Below are positions 42,066-52,398 of a DNA stretch of 52,398 bases, in pieces; positions within the stretch are counted from its first letter, which is position 1, and each line of letters starts with the position of its first letter. Location: the NCBI GenBank assembly GCA_016987375.1, contig PJRA01000011.1, forward strand, positions 1,845,367 through 1,897,764, written 5' to 3'. The notes below the pieces were generated by a model that saw only the letters and a list, made by a program, of their open reading frames with translations, searched no databases and was not told the DNA's origin. Both the position numbers and the translations under genes were made by a program. The stretch comes from Brachionus koreanus. Taxonomy: Eukaryota; Rotifera; Eurotatoria; Ploima; Brachionidae.

Positions 42066-44447
42066 TTAATTGTCTTCATTTTTATCAAAAAAATTAACAT
42101 AACAAAAATTTTCGTGAAAGTCAACACGTTTTTTCATGCTTGACGGTGATTGCGCTACACCAGAAAAGTTGTAATTATTCAATGTTGAAGTGCTTTTAGT
42201 CATTGATTGATTTACATAGGATGTCAAATCGTAGCCCGATGCAGAATTAGTCAAATAGCTGTTGGATTTTTTCAATATGCTTTTGACTCTTTCAGGTTTT
42301 TGCATAATTATCTCTGGAACAATAAAAGGCGACGTACTGCGTAGTATTTTCTCTTCTTCTGGATCCATGGGCCAAACCATATTGGCAAAAGTTCTTTTTT
42401 TTATAGGAGCCACAGTTGCCACAGGCAGAGTCGTCAAGTTTGTCTTGTTTTTGAGAAATTCGTCAGCACTCTTTTCTCTAGTTTCGTTACATTTATCATC
42501 AAAGCTTTTGCACTTGTTCTCAAAGCTTTCTGAGCCCGACAACAAATTCACAATTTGTGTTAATTTATTATTAATTAAATTTATATCATTATTTAAATTA
42601 TTTAAGGAATCATTTTTAGAAAAATAATTTCCAGAGTAAAAATTATTCAATGAATCAGTAGGGTTAACATTTAAGGTCAAAGATGCATGCTCTGGTTTTA
42701 AAGGCATATAATTCAAAGCCGCAGAAGGCCTAGTTAAACTAATATTTGATTTATTAATTGAGCTTTCATTATTAACTGTTTTAACAGGTGGTGGTAAACG
42801 ATTGCCTATTCGCAAACTGGTCATATTCGAAATTTTGTTAGAAGCTAAATTTTTATTAGCCTGATCAAATGAGTCAAATTCAATAGTTTTATTCAAATTG
42901 GTCAAATTATTGAAAGAGTTTATGATATCTTTAACTTTGGCACTTGAATTATTAAGCTCTTTATTATCTCTCATACAATTACTACTTGACAAAGATGTAT
43001 TCCTAACAAGATTAGCTAAATGAGGCTTTGTTTTAACATCTTCATTTAGCATGTTTACATATGCACTCTGATTTGAAGAAAAATCATAGTTAAGAGTATC
43101 CAAGTCGTTCATGGTTTCTGTATTGTTATTGTTGTTGTTGTTCATAGAAAAGTCTTCAATGAGAGTGTTTGTGTTGAGCGTGTCGTCGTAGTCATTGCGA
43201 GTTGTATCGTCATCTTTTCTCTTTTCGATTACAGTTTCAACTAGTCGATTTGATTCTGTTTCATCATTTTCACTACTCTCTGATATGTTACTCTCAAAAT
43301 TATTCGACTCGTTCACCAACTTTATTCGAATATTTTTGCCATTGTCAACACTATTTTCGCTTGTTGACACAGGGTTTATGTTCGAGGGTTTTACCGTAAG
43401 CTTGGTCTCCTTAGGCTTGTAATCGTATTCACCTGTTTTATAATCATTTGCAAGAAAACCTTGATTGGAGACTAATGGCGCGTTCTCAGCTCGCAAATCA
43501 TTTACAGATGATTGTCTGGATACATTATTCGAGTTGGATGTACGAGCGAAATAACTAGACTGAAAGTTGTGCAATGATGAGCTAGATGTGTTAAAATTTT
43601 GGTAAAGTTTGTCTATAGAATGATTGCGAGAGGGCTTAGAATCAATAGCTTGATGTGATCGATTGCGTAACCGATTCAGAGAAACAGTGTCATAAGAGGC
43701 ATCATTTAGGTTAACGAAACTGGCGTTTTTAGGAAATTTTACAATACTGTCTATAGATTGACGGCTTGTCGACTTAACAACATTAGAATAGAACTGACTG
43801 AGCTCAGCCGGTTTGCCATTTCTTTTGTCACTGGTTTTTATTGAATTTAGTACAATATTGTTTAGTTCTGAATTTGTTTTTAGATTCTTATTAATTAGCT
43901 CCTCTCTTTTGTTATAGTCGACTAAAACCGAGTCCAATAATTGTATGCTTTGCAAAAGACGAGTTGGACCATCTTTGAATTTCAATATTGTAAGCAAAAA
44001 TGATTTTTTATATGCTTTGTTCATTGCATAGGCGAATCGAAATGACTCGTAATTGGACGGATTGGACTTTCGCCATACATTGTTCGAATGTGTCGAGCCT
44101 GACACTTTGGACACAAGGACACAAGTGTCCTTGTGTCGTTTGTCAACATAGATTTCTTTTAAATGACGAAAATTAAAAAATATGTGGTTCCATGTGTTGG
44201 CATCGGGTTTGTTGCGCGAGCTAACCGAGTTTTCTTTTTGTATCAGAATTCCATTGTGGGTTATGTTTACTTGTGCTTTGTTTCTGAAGTAGAATTTAAA
44301 TGGTGAGTCGGCGGACGCGTACAGCCACTCCATCATGGACTGCATTAGCGAATGATCGCTTGAATAAACCTCTTTTTGATAGAGCAAGTAAACACTGTAG
44401 CCTGTGTCGGTCAAGTTTTGATCGTTCATATTTAAAAAATTTGCCAA
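42066..44447 (-). CDS. Asn/Ser-rich protein with protein phosphatase 1 docking motifs
   Basis: 793 residues, one exon. Residues about 1-190 look folded, with alternating hydrophobics (KFYFRNKAQVNITHNGILI, then WNHIFFNFRHLKEIYVD, then FRFAYAMNKAY). The pattern recalls a PTB/PH-like domain but is not a firm match. Residues about 195-700 are low-complexity, Asn/Ser-rich and probably disordered, with a poly-Asn run. Near the C-terminus a SILK motif (723-726, in VKSILKKSNSYL) and an RVxF motif (RVDF 774-777, in KKRVDFHE) stand about 50 residues apart in the order used by PP1 regulators. The role inferred is PP1 targeting. I do not recognise the gene itself. Base composition and length make it a confident coding region. 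Confidence 0.85.
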   Translation of the reverse strand: MANFLNMNDQNLTDTGYSVYLLYQKEVYSSDHSLMQSMMEWLYASADSPFKFYFRNKAQVNITHNGILIQKENSVSSRNKPDANTWNHIFFNFRHLKEIYVDKRHKDTCVLVSKVSGSTHSNNVWRKSNPSNYESFRFAYAMNKAYKKSFLLTILKFKDGPTRLLQSIQLLDSVLVDYNKREELINKNLKTNSELNNIVLNSIKTSDKRNGKPAELSQFYSNVVKSTSRQSIDSIVKFPKNASFVNLNDASYDTVSLNRLRNRSHQAIDSKPSRNHSIDKLYQNFNTSSSSLHNFQSSYFARTSNSNNVSRQSSVNDLRAENAPLVSNQGFLANDYKTGEYDYKPKETKLTVKPSNINPVSTSENSVDNGKNIRIKLVNESNNFESNISESSENDETESNRLVETVIEKRKDDDTTRNDYDDTLNTNTLIEDFSMNNNNNNNTETMNDLDTLNYDFSSNQSAYVNMLNEDVKTKPHLANLVRNTSLSSSNCMRDNKELNNSSAKVKDIINSFNNLTNLNKTIEFDSFDQANKNLASNKISNMTSLRIGNRLPPPVKTVNNESSINKSNISLTRPSAALNYMPLKPEHASLTLNVNPTDSLNNFYSGNYFSKNDSLNNLNNDINLINNKLTQIVNLLSGSESFENKCKSFDDKCNETREKSADEFLKNKTNLTTLPVATVAPIKKRTFANMVWPMDPEEEKILRSTSPFIVPEIIMQKPERVKSILKKSNSYLTNSASGYDLTSYVNQSMTKSTSTLNNYNFSGVAQSPSSMKKRVDFHENFCYVNFFDKNEDN

Positions 44448-46309
44448 ATAGTTGTCTATTTCAAATTTTATAAGTCATAAACTAATTCAGGGACTTAAGG
44501 TAGACAATGTTTATTTTTCGTCGAGGCGTCAAAAAATTCTAATTAGTTAAAATCTCAGTCAATAATGCAATTGCGTGTAATTGTATGAGTTGGCCGGGGA
44601 GAAAAAGAGCTTAGCTATCGAGGCAAAGTTAGCTAGATGACTACGATCCGGCTACGCTTGAATGCTTTCTATTTTCTTCTGAAGCTTTAATATAGTAAAG
44701 AGATAATAACTAAACAGAAACGAAATATTATTGTTTGAAAATAATCGACAAAATAGTATGTATTTATAATTGTTGATGTGGTTTGTGGGTATCAGGTAAT
44801 ATAAATGAGTAGGTACGCAACAAAAAAAAAAGAGAGAGAGAGATAAAAAGAAAAAAACTTCAAGCTTGAACAAAATTTTAAAAATTAAAAATTAACATTA
44901 TTTATTTGGCCGGCTGCTTAAGTCTAGAATAGTTGATTTCAGTCAACAAAAAATGTTTTTAGTCAAATTTTACATCAAATCGGCAATATTTATGTGATGG
45001 CTTTATCAAGGTAAACTAGAATGTAAATAATTTTTGTTTAATTATAAAATTAGAGTTTTTGATTAGATACTAGATAACTACATCATATGCATCTTTTTAC
45101 GTCTTTTTTTAACAAATCAAATTTTGGATTTTTTAAATAGCAAATTGTTCAAGGTATAATGAATAGAAAGATTTTATCATTAAAATCAGTTCAAATTAAA
45201 AAATTGGATAAAATTCATGTGTTTGATTAGGCACTAAAAATCGATTCCTAAATTATGGTGATTTTTTTTAGGCTACTAATAGTCATTAACTGTTTTTATT
45301 GGAATTTTTTTAAAAAAAAATTGTCATCAAGTAATCAAACATCTTGTAAAAATATGGATATTTGTAGTTTCTAAAAGAAGAGAAAAAAAGCAATATTACT
45401 AAAGTTGAAATAAATCACTTTTAATGATGGCAAATAAAAGCTTGCTCTACAGTTGACCTGTCGTAGTTTGATGTTATTTTATTAGTGGGATAGAACGATA
45501 GTCCATTCAAACTCAAATAATTACACTGGATAAATTTAACAATTTTTTTCAATATTCAAACAAACAAGCAAATACTAAAAAACTTAACAAATAAAAATAA
45601 TTTTTTAAATAATTAATAGATTTTAAAATCTATGTGACAAATTGTACTGTATTTTCTAGTAATGTCTTGAGACGCTTTTTTTTTTAAATTTAAACCAAAA
45701 TTGGCTTTGCATCATATCAATTATCATCAAATAAATCATGCTCAAACTTAAATAAATTTTTTTTTTTAAATAGAATTTTCGAATTGTTAACATGCTAGAT
45801 TTTAAATTGAAACAGCTTGCCAAATTTATGCAATCAAACTAGACATTCTATTGATATATTTAATATTATAATAAAGGTTTGAAGTATTTGTCAAATATAA
45901 TATAAGGTATTATTTATATCTATTCTAGTGTCTGGTAACTTGTTAATGATCTAATTAGAATAACCTATTTTATTATTAGTTAATAGTTGATCCTATTTCT
46001 ATTTTATGGATGTTAATAAACATATTATACAAAATATAACATTCTTTCCTTAACATATTTATTTGAAATTTTCATAGTTGACTATTTGTTTAATGTATGA
46101 TTGCCATTATATGATCTAAAATTAGGCTTTTTTTTTAATTTTAAACTTTGATTCACTTAATTAAATCAAAAACGATCAATTGCATCTCAATTATTTCAGA
46201 TTTAAAAAAAATAATTTAGTTAATTTTAAACTTTTTAAACTTTTTTATCTATCAAAAAAGAAAAACAATATTTTGATTAATCGTCTAAATAAAAATGATT
46301 ATACTCTAC
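44448..46309. other. AT-rich intergenic DNA
   Basis: 44448-44880 is somewhat richer in GC and includes an (AG)n run; it probably holds the promoter and leader of the minus-strand gene. Beyond it nothing is recognised. The frame 44652-44873 is Phe/Leu low-complexity. Confidence 0.45.
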
Positions 46310-46842
46310 GCTCATCTATTTTTACCATTGTTCTTCTAGCTGTACCTTGAAATAAAGCATACATTGGTTCCAATTGTTAAAATTAAGAATAAAGTTCTGC
46401 ATTTAAAGCATGACCGTCTGGAACGAACTCAAAGTGCATTACCCATTGAAAATTGAACCAAACACGCAACATCACCTTTTTAATCAAAGCGTCCTTTTTC
46501 ACAACGGACTGAGCTACTTGAGAATGGTTTGATTGATTTATGTTATCATAATTTTGAAAATAGATTCACTTCTCATCAAAATCAATGATCCGTCTGAAAA
46601 ATCGTTCACCTTAAGGATTTTACTAAGTAGTTTCGTAGAAATCTCAATATGTCTGTCAAATCATGAAAAACAACCCAAAAACGTCTGTTAGTTGCTTTAA
46701 TCAATTTAGAAGGAGCAAGATATCTTGGACATTGATGAGTAAAGGTCTGGCTCCTTCTACCTCTGAATGCTCGTATCAAAACTTTTAAATTTTTCTTACT
46801 AATCATGTGCCCTTCTTTCTTTAAGCACATTCCACGAGACAT
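46310..46842 (-). mobile_element. mariner-family transposase remnant
   Basis: The minus-strand frame 46842-46606 matches the region leading to the catalytic core (QCPRYLAPSKLIKATNRRF, then FLRNYL). After a frame change, RRIIDFDEK gives the first catalytic Asp motif, followed by KKVMLRVWFNF and FEFVPDGHALNAELYS, typical of mariner transposases (D-E-K, then K-VM-L-W-D, then I-HFELL-P-N-T-NA-LY). Stops and frameshifts make it inactive. The C-terminal catalytic residues and terminal repeats are not found. Confidence 0.8.
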
Positions 46843-47948
46843 ATTTCACAAGTTATTTCTTTTGCTATCATTTTTAATTTAAATTTTTTTAGAATTGAAT
46901 AAACAATGAGTTAAATATATTATTTTGAAAAACATCCAATTCTGTTTAATAAAATGACTAAAGTTTTACAATTATAGAATACTAAAAATATCCAATCTTT
47001 TAAAAATACAAGATTGCATAATGTTGTATTAGTTCTTAAAAAATCAAGCTTGGATTCAAAAGTTAGATTTATTGGTACAAAATTTCCTTTGCCTGTTAAA
47101 CTTGAAGCAAAAAATATAATAATAATAATCAAAATTGAGATTAAACTTGGTTTAATTTTTGAATTAATTTGTAATAATTATTTAAAAAATAAATGAAAAA
47201 CAATAACATATATTTATAGTTAATATATTTATAGTTAATACAATGTGAGATTTATTAGAATAATTTTTATTTACTTAAAACTTAAAATTTTATATATGAA
47301 AATACTTAATACTGTATTTCTTTGTAAGATATTGCAGCCTCATAAGCTGATAGACAACATTTTTATTTTTTACAAAAATATCAAGACTTAATGCTGCATT
47401 AAAGCACAAAACTAAATATTTCAAATGCTACAATTTAACAGAACTTCTAGCGTGCTACCAATTAAAGAAATTAATAGGTATTAACTAGTCAGAAAACTAA
47501 AGCTTTGGCTCTTATAAAGAAAAACTTTGACACAAAAATAAGCCCTAAATTTTTAATTTTTAAATTTAAAAAAAAAAAATAATTCCAATTCAGAACTTAT
47601 TGTTGAATAACTATGACAAATAGCTTTTAAATTAAAGAAAAGCAATTTATTTCAAAATTTAAAATATTCGTTATTACTTGGATTCTTAAAATTTTAATAG
47701 ATTTTAAATTAGATAGTTAATTAGGAAAAATAAAATATTTTGATCAAATTTTTTTTTTATTTGATTTTTAAAAATAATTTAGACTAAAAATATACGCAAT
47801 ATGACAAAAAAGTTTCTTTTTTTTTTTAATTATTTTACGAAAATAAAAAATTGAGTCATATACGGGCGTCTAGGACTTTTTTAATTGAACCTAAATCCCA
47901 AACAATTAAATCTAATTGAGAATAAAATAATTATGATAAATGAGATTT
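46843..47948. other. AT-rich intergenic DNA
   Basis: No reliable gene; short frames here (46920-47132 minus, 47014-47196 plus) overlap on opposite strands and have no family features. Contains the aldolase 3' flank. Confidence 0.5.
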
Positions 47949-49082
47949 CTAATAGTTTCTGTTGGCCTCGAACAATGAAGCACCGCCAGCAGCTCCAGTC
48001 GAACCTCCTGTATATTTACCTTGAGCAGCCAAACCATTTGCCTAAAAAATAATTATTTTATTTTTTTAATCATTTTTCTTCAAAAAGTTTACCTGAGCTC
48101 TTTTCAAGAGTTCAGCTTGAGCAGCGGCAACATTTTCAGGTTTTCCTTTCCATGCAGCCAAAACACTAGCTTGTAAAGCTCTACCAAAACTAAAAGTCAA
48201 AGCCCATGGTCTTTTGAGATCAGTTATTTGATTCATGGTGCTCAAATTAATAGAAGCCTCTTCTTCTGATTGACCACCAGACAAGAAAGTAACTCCCGGC
48301 ACAGCTGGTGGAACCGTACGGCTCAAAGCAGTAACAGTTGCTCTAGCATTCTGTAATGGTGTATATTTTTTGCTGCATTGAAAACCAGCTGTAACCATGT
48401 TAGGTTTCAAAAGGGTTCCTTCTAAATAAATGTGATGATCGCTCAAAGCCTTGTAAACAGCAGCCAAGACTTTTTCAGTAATGTACTGTGTTGTTTCCAA
48501 GTCATGATCTCCGTCTGGTAAAATTTCTGGCTCAACAATCGGTACAATGCCGTTTTGTTGGCAAATAGAGGCATATCTCGCCAAAACATTAGCATTCTCA
48601 ATCATAGCCAATTGAGATGGCAAATTTTTTCCGATTTTGAGCGCACATCGCCATTTGGCAAAGTCAGCTCCATCTTTTTTGTATTGAGCACATCTAGCGT
48701 CCAAATCATCCAATCCTTGAGTGGTTGTCTCATCCTCAGTGCCGCTCAATTTAATTAGACCCTTGTCAACTTTGATACCAGGTATAATTCCTCTGGATTT
48801 CAAGACTTGAGGAAATGGAGTCCCATCATCAGTTTTCTGATAAAATGTCTCATCAAAAAGTATTACACCAGAGATGTGGTTAGCCACGGCCGGATCAGCA
48901 GTGAACAAAACTTGTCTGTACAATCTACGATTTTCGGCATTGTTTTCCAATCCAAGGGGTCCCAATTTTTTAGTCATACTACCAGTCGATTCATCAGCGG
49001 CCAAAATACCTTTGCCTGGCGCAACAATTGCTTGCGCAATTCGTGCCAATTCAGCTTTTGTCTCTTCACTCAAGTACGGCAT
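47949..49082 (-). CDS. Class I fructose-bisphosphate aldolase, 2 exons
   Basis: Exon 1 49082-48093 (330 codons) and exon 2 48041-47949 (30 codons and stop), separated by a 51-nt GT-AG intron, give 360 residues; animal aldolases have about 363. It cleaves fructose 1,6-bisphosphate to glyceraldehyde 3-phosphate and dihydroxyacetone phosphate in the cytosol (glycolysis/gluconeogenesis). Catalytic residues seen: D30, K143, E184, the Schiff-base Lys K226 in [12 protein letters not shown], and the C-terminal Tyr360 (EANRNY). Each is offset by three from the rabbit muscle numbering. [10 protein letters not shown] and FSFGRALQ are also intact. The frame continues eight codons into the intron if unspliced, but exon 2 carries the conserved C-terminal tail, so splicing is required for a normal enzyme. 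Confidence 0.97.
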
Positions 49083-50666
49083 TTGTATTGATACAATAGT
49101 TTTTTCTAAAATAAATTTTTATATTAGAAAATTTTTTTTCTATTTAGATTTTATTTATACCAAAAATGATTATTATGGAAAAAAAAGAAATGAGAAATAA
49201 TTTCTTATAGTGACGCTATGTTTTATTACTGGAATTATAATAATATAATCACGAGCCCAAGGCATGTTGCTTGTTTTGTTAAAAAAAAAGATGCATAATT
49301 TGAAATAATAGCTTTATGTTTGATAATAACGCTAGCATAAAGACTAAATGGGCGCTTGGATTCGTTAAATTTGATTATAATATTTACTAAAAAAGTACGG
49401 CAAAATGGAGCGCATTTTGAATATTGATTCTATTTTTATATTATAAATATATTATAAATATCTTTAAGCTAAAACATTATTAGAAGGAATTTATTTCTGT
49501 GAGGCGTGTGCTAAACAGCGTTACTTAGTATTGAAAAATTCTTTATGAGTCTGAGTTTATTTTGGATTGAAATATTGCTAACGCGTAAATTTAAATCTTG
49601 AAAATTATTCTCAAGTTAATTATTCTTAATCATTAAGTCTATCTTTTTTTTTTTACTTGAAATAAACCAGCATATGCTCACTCTAATGAACAAAAAAGAA
49701 AAATAAAGCTAACTAGAAATCCGCGATTTTAAATGTGAATTTTTTCAAAAAGTAAATTTCGCCAACAACAAAAAAATTATTTGAAAAATATTTTTAAATT
49801 ATGAGATAAAAATTCTTGACAATTTTCTTAGTTTAAAATCAAAAAATTGTTGGTAAAATTTTAAAATTGAACAAATATTTTGTCTACCAAAATTTACCAA
49901 TGCCAAAATTTTTGACTTGATACACACTAAATTCTCAAAATTTTCCATTTAACAAAAATAGATTTATAGGCTAATCATGTTTCAATTTTAATTGACTCAT
50001 AAGAATTTAAAAGAATCGAATTAATTTGCTTCATATCAAATAAATAAGGCCAACAAAGAAATACATAAAATAGCTTTAAGTCTAAAGCAGTTCATTCAGT
50101 TTTGCATTTTCCAAAATTTTCCTGATTTTTTTTTAAATATAGATTAGGGTGTTTGCAAATATCAAAAGTTTTCCGAAAAAGATTTACTTATATATTTTTT
50201 TAGTATAACCAATTCAGAATATTGAGCATTTAATTCTCTATCAGAATATATGTTGATTTATTTTTACAATAAATTATTTTTTTTTGTAGAAATAAAAATT
50301 TCGGCATGCACAGTTTTTACAGAGCTTAGAATTCATTTGTTCAACATTGTACTGTTTACAGAATCATTTTTGCACAGCTAGAAAAAAGTTTATAGTTTTT
50401 TATTTTTGTACTAAAATTATTAAAATTTGATGTTTGTTTGTTTCGATTCAGATTAATTTTAGAATTCTGTAAAACAACAAATTTGTCACATACACTCATA
50501 CATTCATTTAAGTACTTTTAAACTTTCTAAAGCTGCATACATTTCTTTTCAAAAGTATCAGAATTATGAATTGGACCGCATTCAACTCAATTCATTGCCA
50601 AATTATGCTCGATAGTGTTAAGATCTGATCAATATTTGAGAATATTATAAATTTTAGAAAAAAGCC
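49083..50666. other. AT-rich DNA upstream of aldolase
   Basis: Expected to hold the aldolase promoter and possibly a 5' leader intron. No motif or second gene is recognised. Confidence 0.5.
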
Positions 50667-50725
50667 AACAAAGACTATCAAAAGGACAAAAGAGTTCCTA
50701 ATTATAATTATCGATAGTCTTTGTT
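50667..50725. repeat. Hairpin with 13-bp perfect stem
   Basis: AACAAAGACTATC at 50667-50679 and its exact reverse complement at 50713-50725, with a 33-base loop. Probably a small transposon remnant. Confidence 0.5.
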
Positions 50726-51401
50726 ACCATAATGTCTAAAAAAAATTACAAAATAAAAAGCTTTAGAAATTGACTAATGATTGAAAATGTCAACAAAGAG
50801 AATTAATAGAATTATTGTAAACCACAAAGGGAGAACAACTTTTTTTATTTAAAACCTTTTTATTCATTAATCCAGTAAAAGAAAAGTTTTTCAATTTATA
50901 AAATAAAACAAAATTTAATTTAAAATGGTCTAATAAATTTAGAATAAATCTATTTAGTAAAAATTGATTAATAAATGCTTTTAAACATTTAAAATGTCAT
51001 CTTCATATAATATTTGTGAATCAAAATATTTTTATACAAAATTAGTAATAACTTGAGTCATCAAGTAAAACTTTCTACTCTTTGTTTAAAATGAAAATTA
51101 CCATAATTTTAAAAATAATTGATACGATAAATATGTGCCATTTTTATAAGCAATTACATAGCGAACAAAAAAACTTAAACTCTATGCAGGTTATTATTAA
51201 GGTATTAAGGACTGTGAAGTTTCATAAAAAAATTCCTCTAGAACTTTGCGGCCGATTTTAAAATTCGAAATTTTTGAGGTGAGCCAACTGATAAGCCGCT
51301 TAAACGGCCGACCATTTATTTAGAATGGTTTAAAAAAAAGGTTTAAGATGATCTAAAAAAGGCATTGTGAAATTTCATACAAAACTTCCAATACAAAAAG
51401 C

Positions 51402-51659
51402 AAAAAGTCTTGTAACTTTCGTTCTGATAGTCAAAATTTTTTTTGCAAATGAAACAAAGTAAAACAACTGCTGTTTCACCTTTTGGGCAAGTCTGCAAAA
51501 TCTGTGCAAATTGATTGCTATTTATTTTCAATATTATTATATTGAATGGAATTTTTTAGAAATTGCACAGATTGTGCAGACTTGCCCAAAAGGTGAAACA
51601 ACAGTGATTTTACTTAAAAACAAATTTTTGTCTATCAGAACAAAAGTTACAAGATTTTT
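51402..51659. repeat. Long palindrome (about 110-bp arms)
   Basis: The left arm 51402-51513 and right arm 51560-51659 are imperfect reverse complements, sharing GTTTCACCTTTTGGGCAAGT and CTTGTAACTTT. The loop is about 46 bases. A frame at 51531-51343 merely crosses the left arm. This is a fold-back/MITE-like structure; its transcript would form a long hairpin. Confidence 0.8.
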
Positions 51660-52398
51660 TAATTTCTATTAAAAAATTTTTAGGAACTACACGTGACATT
51701 CTTTCATTATCTTAGTTTTTATATGAGTAAATTTTTGAATAATTCTAGACATATTTTTCAATAATCTCAAAATTTAATGCATTAATATTTAACATATATT
51801 ATTTATATTTGACAAAATTTTTAAATAAATTCAATTTTAAGTAAACATTGAATAAATTTTCATACTGCAAAAGCTATTAATAAACGGATTTATTTGATTA
51901 ATTGATTACTCTTCTCTGTGTTTGAATTCATTTTCAGAGATAGACATTAAAGAAAATTCAAGTCTTACACAACTTAAATTAAAATATGATACTTCTTCGA
52001 ACATTGTGCAACTTCCATTGTATAATAACTATGCTAAAAAAATTTTGCACTTGTCATTACTAAAAAAATTCAAGATAATTTAAAAGACAAGTTTCAAGGA
52101 TTTTCTTATAATGAATTTTTTTAAAACAATTTTATACAACATATTATTTTTTAAAAGATAGATTTTTTGTTATAATTTTTATCAATCGAATTTTTTTTTA
52201 AAGTTGTTTTATTTTAAAATTGGAAAGATTTAGGCTAATTTATTTAAAAGTTAAGTTTTAAATAATGAGTTCATTGTTAAAAATACAAGTGCTCAAATTA
52301 CCCAAAGTAAATTCAAAAATTTAAATATTGATAAACTTGTACATAAATAAACAATTCAAATTTAACCTTTTAGTATAATGAATTTTAAATATTTTGTT
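51660..52398. other. AT-rich DNA at the window end
   Basis: No gene or repeat recognised. Confidence 0.5.

Noticed and set aside
44652..44873. 73-codon minus-strand frame upstream of the PP1-motif gene
   Set aside because: Phe/Leu/Ser low-complexity, no Kozak or family support; more likely promoter or leader DNA.
47014..47196. 60-codon frame, overlapped by a minus-strand frame
   Set aside because: Mutually overlapping frames in AT-rich DNA without recognised motifs.
48555..49200. Plus-strand frames opposite aldolase
   Set aside because: Antisense shadows of a clearly conserved minus-strand coding region.

Overview
The window is a very AT-rich piece of a metazoan nuclear genome. It carries typical animal genes (class I aldolase, NHERF-type multi-PDZ scaffold, Lifeguard/TMBIM protein, FGD-type RhoGEF, phospholipase B, TMEM248-like protein), eukaryotic tRNA genes, GT-AG introns mostly of 50-59 nt, and many decayed transposons. 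A small invertebrate with a compact AT-rich genome, such as a monogonont rotifer (Brachionus-like), would fit. That assignment is an inference; the sequence does not prove it.

Left part (1-11.1 kb): an endogenous copy of a small ssDNA (parvovirus/bidnavirus-like) genome in ambisense, tail-to-tail layout. A broken capsid-like gene runs on + (1141-9309) and a HUH-endonuclease plus SF3-helicase Rep on - (11056-9551). The capsid gene is split by a nearly intact Ty3/gypsy LTR retrotransposon (1622-8036) with apparently identical 169-bp LTRs, a 4-5 bp target duplication, a tRNA-Leu-type primer site, gag and pol reading frames broken apart by an 8-bp tandem duplication, and a third proline-rich ORF. 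The Rep strand reads through with a single stop codon if three introns of exactly 55 nt are allowed.

Middle (11.7-32.7 kb): LINE relics, an intronless eight-PDZ gene (-), 8 kb of AT-rich intergenic DNA holding an abutting tRNA-Ala/tRNA-His pair, a five-exon Lifeguard gene (+), and a seven-exon FGD-like gene (+) whose large intron holds an assembly gap inside a palindrome.

Right part (33-52.4 kb): a nine-exon phospholipase B gene with a LINE relic in one intron, a CR1-like LINE relic, a three-exon TMEM248-like gene, fold-back and piggyBac-type MITEs, an intronless gene (-) whose product carries SILK and RVxF protein phosphatase 1 docking motifs, a mariner relic, and a two-exon aldolase gene (-). 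The genes are unrelated housekeeping and signalling genes with no operon logic. The structure of interest is the nested viral/retroelement locus and the set of palindromic repeats.
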